From SAR324 cluster bacterium (GTDB lineage Bacteria > SAR324 > JACQKK01), in contig JAPUJL010000516.1 of the NCBI GenBank assembly GCA_027296185.1, forward strand, positions 1 through 8,176: a DNA stretch of 8,176 nucleotides, given 5' to 3'. Of this stretch, positions 1-6,082 are shown piece after piece. A program made the translations under genes and the position numbers. Numbering within the stretch: position 1 is the stretch's first letter; the number at the start of each line of letters is the position of its first letter. The notes under the pieces are model-generated. The model was not told where the DNA came from. It saw nothing but the letters and a program-made list of their open reading frames with translations, and ran no database searches.

Positions 1-1
1 C

Positions 2-1039
2 ACCGGCGCCGCACCCGTAATCGCGGAAATCGCCCGGGAGATGAACTGCCTCACCGTCGGGGTCGTGACCAAGCCCTTCAAATTCGAGGGCCAAGTGCGC
101 AAGCGCAACGGAGAGGAAGGCATTGTCAGCCTGCGCAAGCATGTGGACACGCTGATCGTCATTCCAAACGACAACCTGTTGACCCTGGCCAACCGCAAGA
201 CGTCGATCGTGGACGCCTTCTCCATGGCCGACGACGTGTTGCGGATCGCCATCCAGGGCATTTCCGACCTCATCAACAACGACGGGCTGATCAACCTGGA
301 CTTCGCCGACGTGCGCACCGTCATGTCCGGGATGGGCCAGGCCATCATGGGCCTGGGCACGGGCAGCGGGGAAAACCGGGCCATCGAAGCGGCGGAGAAG
401 GCGATTCACAGCCCGTTGCTGGACAACGTGAGCATCGACGGGGCCAAGGGCATCCTGATCAACGTCACCGGTCCGGGGACCATGACCCTTCACGAGGTCT
501 ACGAGGCGGCCAGCTTTATCGAGGATCACGCCGACGACGAGGCGAACATCATCTTCGGCGCGACGATCGACGAGTCCATGGAAGACCGGCTGGAGATCAC
601 CGTCATCGCCACCGGATTCGGCGACGGGACTTCCGTGGGATCGGCGGATGCCGACACGGCCGAGCGCCTTCAGCCCCGGTCGCCCTACAAGGTATTCAAT
701 TCCGCGCCTTCGGCGCCGCTTTCCGGCAACAGCGGGGACGAGTCCGTTCCCGAGCCGCTATTCCAGCCCAAGCCCTTCGCCCCGGAACCCTTTCAGCTGA
801 AAGCCGGCCCGGTGACCGCTGAGCCGCCCGAGGCGCCCCAGGCTCCATTGCTCCCCGAGGAGGGTGTGCTGGAGTTGGACGACCCGATCCTCGAGCCGAT
901 CGAGACGACCCCGCAGATTCCCTCCAGCTACCATCCGGAGGAAAAACGGGGGCCGGTGCGTAACGGCGGTGGCGCCGAATCGGATCTGGATATTCCCACG
1001 TTCATCCGGCGGCGCTCTCAACCCTTCTCGGACGAGTAG
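2..1039 (+). CDS. ftsZ: Cell division protein FtsZ, 3' part (5' end outside the window)
   Basis: FtsZ is the tubulin-like GTPase that polymerises into the cytoplasmic Z-ring and recruits the divisome. The open frame runs in from the left edge. The first visible residues, [11 protein letters not shown], follow directly on the tubulin signature GGGTGTG, so roughly the first 110 residues, including the main nucleotide-binding loops, are missing. The visible 345 residues contain the [10 protein letters not shown] segment, the T7 catalytic loop NLDFADV (N98, D100, D103 of the fragment), [12 protein letters not shown], and the end of the core, [12 protein letters not shown]...ITVIATGF. A proline- and acid-rich linker of about 100 residues follows. 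The C-terminal peptide [12 protein letters not shown], which binds FtsA and other partners, ends nine codons before the TAG stop-proximal end, so the terminus is natural. TAG is thus a working stop in this genome. A strong hairpin follows 25 bases downstream. The identification is secure. Confidence 0.97.
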   Translation, partial: TGAAPVIAEIAREMNCLTVGVVTKPFKFEGQVRKRNGEEGIVSLRKHVDTLIVIPNDNLLTLANRKTSIVDAFSMADDVLRIAIQGISDLINNDGLINLDFADVRTVMSGMGQAIMGLGTGSGENRAIEAAEKAIHSPLLDNVSIDGAKGILINVTGPGTMTLHEVYEAASFIEDHADDEANIIFGATIDESMEDRLEITVIATGFGDGTSVGSADADTAERLQPRSPYKVFNSAPSAPLSGNSGDESVPEPLFQPKPFAPEPFQLKAGPVTAEPPEAPQAPLLPEEGVLELDDPILEPIETTPQIPSSYHPEEKRGPVRNGGGAESDLDIPTFIRRRSQPFSDE

Positions 1040-1064
1040 CCCCCTGCCAACCGCCCCGTCTCCC

Positions 1065-1095
1065 GCGATGGGACGGGGCTCCCCCGTCCCATCGC
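1065..1095 (+). terminator. Long GC-rich hairpin after ftsZ, possible terminator with an alternative fold
   Basis: A perfect 14-bp inverted repeat, GCGATGGGACGGGG (1065-1078) and CCCCGTCCCATCGC (1082-1095), is separated by a 3-base loop, 25 bases past the ftsZ stop. Its position suggests a transcription terminator or a 3'-end stabiliser, but no T-run follows, so it does not fit the classical intrinsic terminator. The left arm can instead pair upstream: GCCCCGTC (1053-1060) with GACGGGGC (1072-1079). This gives two mutually exclusive hairpins, a layout that resembles an antiterminator/terminator pair. The inverted repeat is seen directly; the function is inferred. Confidence 0.5.
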
Positions 1096-2078
1096 CCGGC
1101 GCGCCACGGGAAGTCCCGGCGGTCGCGGCGTCCGCTCGTGCCGATACCCCACAAGGCAGCCTGGATAGCCCATCGGTCACACCGGCCGGAAGTGCGGCCC
1201 GAATTTTAACTATTCCGCAGTGCCTATTCGTGGTATTCAATAGGTCGAATCCGTCCGAAGAAAATCGCTAGAGTGACGGATTTGGTGAGACGACAGGCCG
1301 GGCAGAACCACCGGCGAAGTGAATACCGCACCCGAGGCTTTGGAACGCGAACCATGGCATTGAAACGAAAATAGGCAGGTGACGATCAGGAGCTCTTAAC
1401 ACCGTTGGAAGGACAGGATCGACCGGGAAAGGATTCCTCCCGACCCGCGACACGACGGATCGGAAAACGAGAGCGCGAATCGTCCGGCAGGAAGCGAGTG
1501 ATTTGACAGGCGACATGAGGCAGGCACGGAGCCCAACGATCGGCGGCTCACGGATCGAGTGACGGCCTCGCCCGGGATACGGATTTATCGAAGGTACATG
1601 GCAATTGGGGTAGGGGTACGGTCAGGACGGCAGTCAACGGCCCGTGGGAATCGACTCTTCACACGGCCTCCAGGCTGGGTTACGGATTTCGATGAGGATC
1701 CATCGTTCCGTTGACCACGTATAGCCCGTCACGACCGCCTGCACCGAAAGCCCCCAACGAGGCGGGTGATAGCGCGGCACGATTAGCAGCACCCGCCGCA
1801 CCGCAACCCCGGATATAAATCCGGGGGTACTCTTCGGCAAATCCTCCGCGGACCTGCGAATCCGCTTCCGGCGCCCGCTGGCCGGACCGTTCCGCTTCTC
1901 GGCGCCGGATTCCCACCGGCATTCCGATCCCGTTCCTTCCCTTCGGTGGAGCCCTCCACCGCCGGCGAACCGTCCCGCCATCCTCCCTGTCCGGAGGCTG
2001 GAGTCCGCCGGCGCGATGCCGTCCCAATCAGGGAGGGCATTCGCGGCCGCACACCGAGGAAAACCAGGCGAACCCATC
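1096..2078. other. About 1 kb without a recognisable gene (downstream of ftsZ, upstream of the FHA operon)
   Basis: No open frame here gives a recognisable protein, and the long frames on both strands look like chance openings. The first half (about 1200-1640) is visibly less GC-rich than the genes around it, as expected of noncoding DNA. The second half holds small perfect hairpins: CCCCGGAT/ATCCGGGG with loop ATAA at 1807-1826, and a 7-bp stem CGGTGGA/TCCACCG at 1944-1961. A weaker 5-bp stem, CCTCC/GGAGG, lies near 1982-1997. The region must contain the promoter of the downstream operon unless that operon is read from ftsZ. I could not find a convincing -35/-10 pair, tRNA, or known riboswitch core. 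Confidence 0.5.
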
Positions 2079-2993
2079 ATGAACTGGATGAAAGTCAACC
2101 TTCGCTCGCTCTCCTGGCAGACGCTGCTGTTCGGCGCCGCGGCGGGTGCCTGGGCGGCATTTCTCGCCGAGGGCGCGATGGTGCTGGCCGAGCGCTCTGA
2201 ATCGGATTGGGCGAGCACCTACCTGCCGATCCTGGTGCTGGGGCTCGTGTTCGGCGCGCTCTTTGCGCCGATCGAGGAATGGGTGAACCATTACCGCTCC
2301 CGCATATTCAAAACGGCGCTGGCCGGCGGTGCCCTGGCGGCGGTGGCGGGCACGGCCGGATTCGGCCTGGCGGTGTACGTGACCCGGCTCCAACTACCTT
2401 CGGAGGGGTTCGTGTTTCATCCCATCCCCCTTCCCGTGCGGTGGGTCTGGTTCGCGCTGTGCCTGGGCCTGATCGCGGGCGGCGCAGGGATGGGCTCCGG
2501 CTTGGGGTTGGGGGATCTGCGGAAAGCCGTCCGCCGGGGGCTGCGGGGGACGCTCGCCGGCGCCGTCGCTGCGTTTCCTCTGGCCGCTGCCTCCAGCTAT
2601 ACGGGCGGCAGCGCGTGGACCATCGTCCTGGGATGCACGATCTGGGGCGGATTGCTGGGGTGGCTGATCTTCTGGCTGGATCAGCGCACCGCGTCGCGGT
2701 GGTTGCGCCTGGTGCTGGGGTCGGGCGAGGACCGCTTCTATCCGCTGAGGAAGCGGCGGATTACCCTGGGCAAGGAGGAACGGAACGATATTCCGCTGCT
2801 GGAGGGGGACGAAATCTATCCCCGGCATTGCGAAATCAAATGGATCCACGATCACTACGAGATTATCGACGACGAGCAGGGAGGCATCGTCTTGGTCAAT
2901 TTTCGCCAGATTCAGGAACACCCGCTCAAGGCGGGGGATCTGGTGAAGATCGGGTCGGTGCTCCTCCAATATGGCGAAGGGAGCCGATCATGA
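2079..2993 (+). CDS. Six-helix membrane protein with C-terminal FHA-like domain
   Basis: The predicted protein has 304 aa. Six hydrophobic, Gly/Ala-rich stretches (about residues 14-36, 46-66, 78-101, 122-144, 157-174 and 180-200) form a membrane domain that I do not recognise. A basic stretch and a soluble C-terminal FHA-like domain (about 219-300) follow. The domain shows the framework ITLGKEERNDI (228-238), PRHCEI (248-253), EIIDD and LKAGDLVKIGSVLLQY (283-298). Canonical FHA domains bind phosphothreonine through a GR, a Ser before RxH and an STNGT loop. Here the Arg is K232, the Ser position is Tyr or Pro (Y247, P248), and the loop reads EQGGIVLVN, so phosphopeptide binding is doubtful. 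The ATG at 2079 is preferred: AGGCG lies 10 bases upstream, and the hydrophobic region begins soon after. An upstream in-frame ATG at 2016 would add 21 unremarkable residues. The stop overlaps the next start (ATGA), so the two are probably co-translated. Confidence 0.85.
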   Translation: MNWMKVNLRSLSWQTLLFGAAAGAWAAFLAEGAMVLAERSESDWASTYLPILVLGLVFGALFAPIEEWVNHYRSRIFKTALAGGALAAVAGTAGFGLAVYVTRLQLPSEGFVFHPIPLPVRWVWFALCLGLIAGGAGMGSGLGLGDLRKAVRRGLRGTLAGAVAAFPLAAASSYTGGSAWTIVLGCTIWGGLLGWLIFWLDQRTASRWLRLVLGSGEDRFYPLRKRRITLGKEERNDIPLLEGDEIYPRHCEIKWIHDHYEIIDDEQGGIVLVNFRQIQEHPLKAGDLVKIGSVLLQYGEGSRS

Positions 2994-4072
2994 AACCAAC
3001 CCATGCGCGGCGGCGAATGCCGTCACCGGACGTACCGATGGCCCCTCAATCCTGGGGCCCAATGGTAGCGTCCTTGGCCGTAGCTTACGCGGCTGTAATT
3101 TGCTGGCCCGGCGTGGCCTGGGCCGGGCATCCGGTTGTGGCGACGCTGATGCCGAAATTGATCGATCCCCAGGCCCTGCTGGGCATCCCGATTCCGGGGC
3201 GGGAATTGACGGAGTGGATCTGGATGGCGGTCGTCCCGCTGCTGGCCCTGCCGGCGTGGCTCTTGATTCGCCGGAGGCCCCGGCGGGTGAACGTCATTGA
3301 AGAGCCCGGGTTCGAAGTGATCAGCCCCTCCGAGCGGCGGCAGTTCGTGCCGATCCAGGAGAAGTACCAGCAGCTCGACTTCATCTCCAAGATCAAGACG
3401 GATGGAACGCTCCGGCTTTCGGCGAACTTGAACCGGGTGTCGCTGTCCATCCGCCGTTACGGGTATCTGCTCGAGGACAAGAACTTCCGCAACGCGCTCC
3501 TGGTGAACCGGCGGCGGATGCGCCGCACCCTGCTGCGCGACGGCGACGTGCTCGATCTGGGCGACCTGACCTTGCTCTATCGAGACCCCCGCTCCACGCC
3601 CGCGGGCCGGTTCGCGCCGCCGCGGCCGTACAACGGAAAGGCGGTGATCAAGTTCCGCCGCGTCCGCGGCCCGGTGCGCCAAGGCACGCCGTATCTGGTC
3701 TCCGAGCAGTTTTCCAACCGCATCTTCTATATTACGAAGAACGTGGTGTACATCGGCCGCTCGGAGGATAACGACCTGGTGGTCAAGGCCCCGGCGGTGC
3801 AATACCGGCACGCCAAGATCGAGCGCGTGGGAGCCCGCTACAAGATCCTGGACCTGGGGCTGACCGGCAATACCTTCGTCAACAACCGCCGCGTCGAACA
3901 ACGGTATCTCAAAGAGGGCGACGTGATCTCCATCGACCGGGAGCGCTTCAAATTTCAGATCGCCGCCAAGCCCGTGCGGGATCGGCCCTACGGCTCCGGT
4001 GGGACCTACGCCGCCCCGGCGGCGGAGGAGAGCGGAGAAAACGGATATGGGGAGGAGGCCGGGGTCGTATGA
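2990..4072 (+). CDS. Membrane-anchored protein with two FHA-like domains
   Basis: The predicted protein has 360 aa. The N-terminus has a long basic leader, then a hydrophobic segment ending AWA-GHP (about 25-45), which could be a signal peptide or a helix. A second helix (76-93), followed by RRRPRR, would place the rest in the cytoplasm. A degenerate FHA-like unit covers about 118-199, recognisable from GYLLEDKNFRNALLVNRRRM and LLRDGDVLDLGDLTLLYR. A clearer FHA domain covers about 231-323: YIGRSEDNDLVV (254-265), QYRHAKI (270-276), LDLGLTGNTFVNNRRV and LKEGDVISI. The second domain keeps the GR arginine but has Gln in place of the key Ser, and TGNT in place of TNGT. A disordered Gly/Glu-rich tail follows. 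The start at 2990 has AAGGGAG 6-7 bases upstream and overlaps the previous stop by ATGA. Its own stop overlaps the argB start in the same way. With the preceding gene it makes a membrane FHA pair; partners are unknown. Confidence 0.88.
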   Translation: MKPTHARRRMPSPDVPMAPQSWGPMVASLAVAYAAVICWPGVAWAGHPVVATLMPKLIDPQALLGIPIPGRELTEWIWMAVVPLLALPAWLLIRRRPRRVNVIEEPGFEVISPSERRQFVPIQEKYQQLDFISKIKTDGTLRLSANLNRVSLSIRRYGYLLEDKNFRNALLVNRRRMRRTLLRDGDVLDLGDLTLLYRDPRSTPAGRFAPPRPYNGKAVIKFRRVRGPVRQGTPYLVSEQFSNRIFYITKNVVYIGRSEDNDLVVKAPAVQYRHAKIERVGARYKILDLGLTGNTFVNNRRVEQRYLKEGDVISIDRERFKFQIAAKPVRDRPYGSGGTYAAPAAEESGENGYGEEAGVV

Positions 4073-4548
4073 GCCGCTCCCGCCCGAAGGACAGCCCCGG
4101 GGCGCCGTCCGGCGACCCCCCAGCGGAGCCGGGCAAATCGAGCGGCCCGGATGCCGCGCCCGGTTCGCCCAAGGTGAAGGACCTGCTGATCGAGGCCCTG
4201 TCGTACATCAGCAAGTTCAAGGGGCAGGTGGTGGTCATCAAATATGGCGGCGCGGCCATGGTGCAGGAGGCGTCCCGCGTCGCCTTCGCCCAGGACATCG
4301 TGCTGCTCCAATCCCTGGGGATGTTCCCCGTGATCGTCCATGGAGGCGGCCCGGAGGTGAGCAAGGCGTTGAAGGCCCTGGGTCAGGAGGCCGAATTCGT
4401 GGAAGGGCTGCGCGTCACCTCCGAGGAGAACCTGCGGGTCACGGAGATGGTGCTCTCCGGGACGATCAATCAGGCAATCATCGCCCACCTCAATTCCCAG
4501 GGCGGAAACGCGGTGGGGATGAGCGGCAAGGACGGCCATCTCATCTAG
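4069..4548 (+). CDS. argB: N-acetylglutamate kinase (ArgB), N-terminal half up to an in-frame TAG
   Basis: ArgB phosphorylates N-acetyl-L-glutamate with ATP, the second step of arginine synthesis, in the cytoplasm. This frame gives 159 residues: a Pro/Gly-rich, probably disordered leader (1-34), then an N-terminal helix KDLLIEALSYISKFKG. That helix is typical of the hexameric, arginine-inhibited enzymes. Next come VVIKYGGAAM (K58 is the phosphate-binding lysine), the substrate loop VIVHGGGPEVS (88-98), FVEGLRVT and GGNAVGMSGKDGHLI. The family motif normally continues with one residue and then ARK; here that residue's codon is TAG (4546-4548), followed in frame by GCG CGC AAG. The ATG at 4069 overlaps the preceding stop by ATGA and has GGAGG (4051-4055) and GAGG (4055-4058) upstream. 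A GTG near residue 36 is an alternative start that would drop the leader. The family call is secure; whether this half is made alone is not. Confidence 0.9.
   Translation: MSRSRPKDSPGAPSGDPPAEPGKSSGPDAAPGSPKVKDLLIEALSYISKFKGQVVVIKYGGAAMVQEASRVAFAQDIVLLQSLGMFPVIVHGGGPEVSKALKALGQEAEFVEGLRVTSEENLRVTEMVLSGTINQAIIAHLNSQGGNAVGMSGKDGHLI
4546..4548 (+). other. argB: In-frame amber (TAG) codon interrupting argB
   Basis: Read through, 4069-5007 gives one continuous NAG kinase of 312 positions with no other lesion; the TAG occupies position 160. Before it is SGKDGHLI; after it is ARKMSHVNGIDLGYVGEI, exactly the family order and spacing, so no base is gained or lost. Single-base changes from CAG, AAG, GAG, TCG, TTG, TGG or a Tyr codon would create it. 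An ATG follows at 4558, with a weak AGG 8 bases before it formed by the stop itself (4547-4549), so restart is conceivable. Alternatives are nonsense mutation or base-call error, readthrough by an amber suppressor tRNA, or expression as two chains. Confidence 0.9.
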
Positions 4549-4557
4549 GCGCGCAAG

Positions 4558-5007
4558 ATGAGTCACGTCAACGGGATCGACCTGGGGTACGTCGGCGAGA
4601 TCGTGCGGGTCGATCCCAAGTTGGTCACCTTGCTCCTGAACAACGGGTTCATCCCGGTGATCTCGCCGATCGGGATGGGCGAGGACGGCACCACGTACAA
4701 CATCAACGCCGATACCGCCGCCTCGCGAATCGCCGCCGCACTCGGCGCGGAGAAGGTGATCTTCATGACCGACGTGGACGGCGTGATGGGCGGCGACGGC
4801 ATGATATCCACCCTGACCGTCGAGGAAACCCAGCGCCTCGTGGCCGACGGAACCATCGACGGCGGCATGCTGCCCAAGATCGAGGCGATGCTCTACAGCC
4901 TGGCCAACGACGTGCGCTCGGCCCACATCATCAACGGCAGCGACCCCCACGCAATCATCGCCGAGCTCTTCACCGACCGGGGCATCGGCACCGTCATTAC
5001 CCTCTAG
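4558..5007 (+). CDS. argB: N-acetylglutamate kinase (ArgB), C-terminal ATP-binding half
   Basis: This 149-codon frame continues argB directly after the internal TAG. It carries the C-terminal lobe, which binds ATP: DLGYVGEIVRVDP, the GFIPVISPIG strand, NINADTAASRIAAALGAEK (containing the catalytic aspartate of the NxNAD motif), VIFMTDVDGV, and TIDGGMLPKIEA with the second catalytic lysine, ending GIGTVITL before TAG. Every expected active-site motif of this half is intact, which argues against long-standing decay. The first ATG lies 9 bases past the stop, with only AGG as a possible ribosome site. The break falls close to where the N- and C-lobes of the amino acid kinase fold meet, so a two-chain enzyme is structurally thinkable but unproven. 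If the TAG is an error or is suppressed, this is simply the second half of one 4069-5007 gene. Confidence 0.85.
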   Translation: MSHVNGIDLGYVGEIVRVDPKLVTLLLNNGFIPVISPIGMGEDGTTYNINADTAASRIAAALGAEKVIFMTDVDGVMGGDGMISTLTVEETQRLVADGTIDGGMLPKIEAMLYSLANDVRSAHIINGSDPHAIIAELFTDRGIGTVITL

Positions 5008-5317
5008 CCCCGGATTCCCCCGCAGTCCGGCTGCGCAGCCCGCCGCTCCCGCGGAATTTGTGGGGCTGGGCGCCGCGGTGCTTGCCGGGCCGCCCGGGCC
5101 CATGGCCGCCGGCGCGCAGCCAATGGGGAAGGGGCCGGTGCGGCGGAACCCGGCCGCGTGACCGGCGAGCCGGGCGTACGCGGCCCAATACGTGGATTGC
5201 GCAATTGACGATTGCGGGCGATTCAAGGAGAGTCTAAGCCATCGTAACCGGCAAGCCTCATAGGGGAGCCGGCCCGATAGGGCTGCGGCCAGCGCCGCTC
5301 TGAAGTCAATGCGCGGC
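5008..5317. other. Noncoding stretch between argB and the kinase remnant
   Basis: I see no gene here. The stretch has GC-rich low-complexity runs and short Gly/Ala/Pro-rich frames without family resemblance. A 5-bp stem CCGGA/TCCGG sits just after the argB stop but has no T-run. A perfect 10-base palindrome, ATTGCGCAAT, lies at 5196-5205 in a locally less GC-rich patch. That patch could be a regulatory site, but nothing else supports this. Any earlier part of the histidine kinase gene whose end follows has diverged beyond recognition or was deleted. Confidence 0.4.
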
Positions 5318-5525
5318 GAGGGGCCCGGCATTCCCCGGGAGAAGCAGGGACAGTTGTTCGGCAGGTTCCAGAAGCTCCATACGGCCCACCACGGCGCCCG
5401 GGGGTGGAATCGGCCTGGGGCCCGCCAGCTCCAAGGACATCGTCGAGCAGCACGGCGGCACCACCGCCGTTGAGAGCGAGCTGGGCCGGGGCCGTGCGAT
5501 TTATGTCGACCTTCCCAGCGCCTGA
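5318..5525 (+). pseudogene. Decayed 3' end of a sensor histidine kinase (HATPase_c domain)
   Basis: Two adjacent frames together spell the end of a histidine kinase ATP-binding domain. From 5321 one frame reads GPGIPREKQGQLFGRFQKLH (G1 region and F-box-like segment) and continues to about 5398. The match then moves by one base, and the next frame reads GGIGLGPASSKDIVEQHGG (G2 box, 5403-5459), followed by VESELGRG and YVDLPSA, ending in TGA at 5523-5525. The change falls in a run of five G (5400-5404), consistent with one inserted base. The upstream parts (sensor, HisKA with the phosphorylated His, N-box) are absent. The usual aspartate before GPG is not seen (GEGPG), and GLALSK reads GPASSK. 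This is a gene remnant, not a working kinase. Restoring the frame would still leave only about 68 residues. Confidence 0.78.
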
Positions 5526-5625
5526 GCCCCCCCCAGTTGGGGAGTTCCCGCGCCGGCCCGCCGTCGAGGCAGCGGCGCGGCGCCTGTTTGCGCGCGGAGC
5601 TTCGACCGTCTCCCGGAGGACGAAC

Positions 5626-6006
5626 ATGCGAGTCTTGGATCACGGCCAGTTGAAGACCTACGACGTGCCGGGCATGCGGCACCAGACCCTGGCGGGGAGC
5701 GAGCACGGGCTGAAGACCCTGGAGGTCTGGACCCAGGCCATCGACCCCGGCGGGGCGACCCCGCGCCACAAGCACGACTGCGAGGAAGTGTTCATCGTCC
5801 AGCAGGGCCAGGGCACGATCCGCCTGGAAGATGAGGAATTGCCCTTCGCGGCGGGGACCACGGTGATCGTACCTCCCGGCGTGGTGCACGAGGTGGTCAA
5901 CACCGGCGAGGAGGAACTCACCTACTTGGTCGTGCTGGGCATGGCGCCGGTGCGGCTCGAAACCGCCGATGGGCGCCCGGTGCATCGGCCCTGGTTGACG
6001 CCCTAA
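5626..6006 (+). CDS. Small single-domain cupin protein
   Basis: The protein has 126 aa and is a complete one-barrel cupin. Motif 1 is PGGATPRHKHDCEEVFIVQQ with G following, giving the HxH and Glu metal ligands in standard spacing. Motif 2 is GTTVIVPPGVVHEVVN, giving the fourth ligand His and the family Asn. All four metal ligands (His, His, Glu, His) are present, so metal binding is likely, but small cupins range from isomerases and dioxygenases to sugar-binding sensors, and the substrate cannot be read from this sequence. No signal peptide is seen, so it is probably cytoplasmic. The start at 5626 is well fixed by GGAGG at 5615-5619, six bases upstream. The same frame stays open back to 5404, but that part overlaps the kinase remnant and has no cupin-like content. 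It ends 58 bases before the first possible miaA start, on the same strand. Confidence 0.92.
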   Translation: MRVLDHGQLKTYDVPGMRHQTLAGSEHGLKTLEVWTQAIDPGGATPRHKHDCEEVFIVQQGQGTIRLEDEELPFAAGTTVIVPPGVVHEVVNTGEEELTYLVVLGMAPVRLETADGRPVHRPWLTP

Positions 6007-6082
6007 TTTTCCCCTTGCGAGGCATCCGCGCCGGCCGCCTTTCCGGTTTTCCCGGCATCCCCCAGTGCCCGAATCTCGAATC

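Noticed and set aside
1200..1270. Possible tRNA-like T-loop (AGGTCGAATCC) and AT-rich promoter-like bases
   Set aside because: No matching acceptor stem or anticodon arm could be drawn around it, and no -35/-10 pair with proper spacing was found.
1634..2218. Open frame of 194 codons on the - strand in the long gap
   Set aside because: It runs antisense into the start of the FHA membrane gene, has no recognised motif and has three competing overlapping frames, typical of chance openings.
2207..2989. Upstream part of the frame that contains the second FHA gene
   Set aside because: It overlaps the first FHA membrane gene in another frame, has no family resemblance, and the start at 2990 has a strong ribosome site and an ATGA overlap.
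3023..3901. Open frame of 292 codons on the - strand
   Set aside because: It is antisense to the two-domain FHA gene, whose + strand reading shows clear FHA motifs.
4546..4548. General reassignment of TAG to an amino acid in this organism
   Set aside because: ftsZ, argB and the 34-aa gene end in TAG at the expected places, so TAG acts as a normal stop in this window. Only a local event fits.
3999..5237. Open frame of 412 codons on the + strand overlapping argB
   Set aside because: It is out of frame with the clear NAG kinase reading, and its Arg/Gly/Pro-rich translation has no recognisable content.
5404..5625. N-terminal extension of the cupin frame
   Set aside because: It overlaps the histidine kinase remnant in another frame and has no cupin content; GGAGG six bases before the ATG at 5626 fixes the start.
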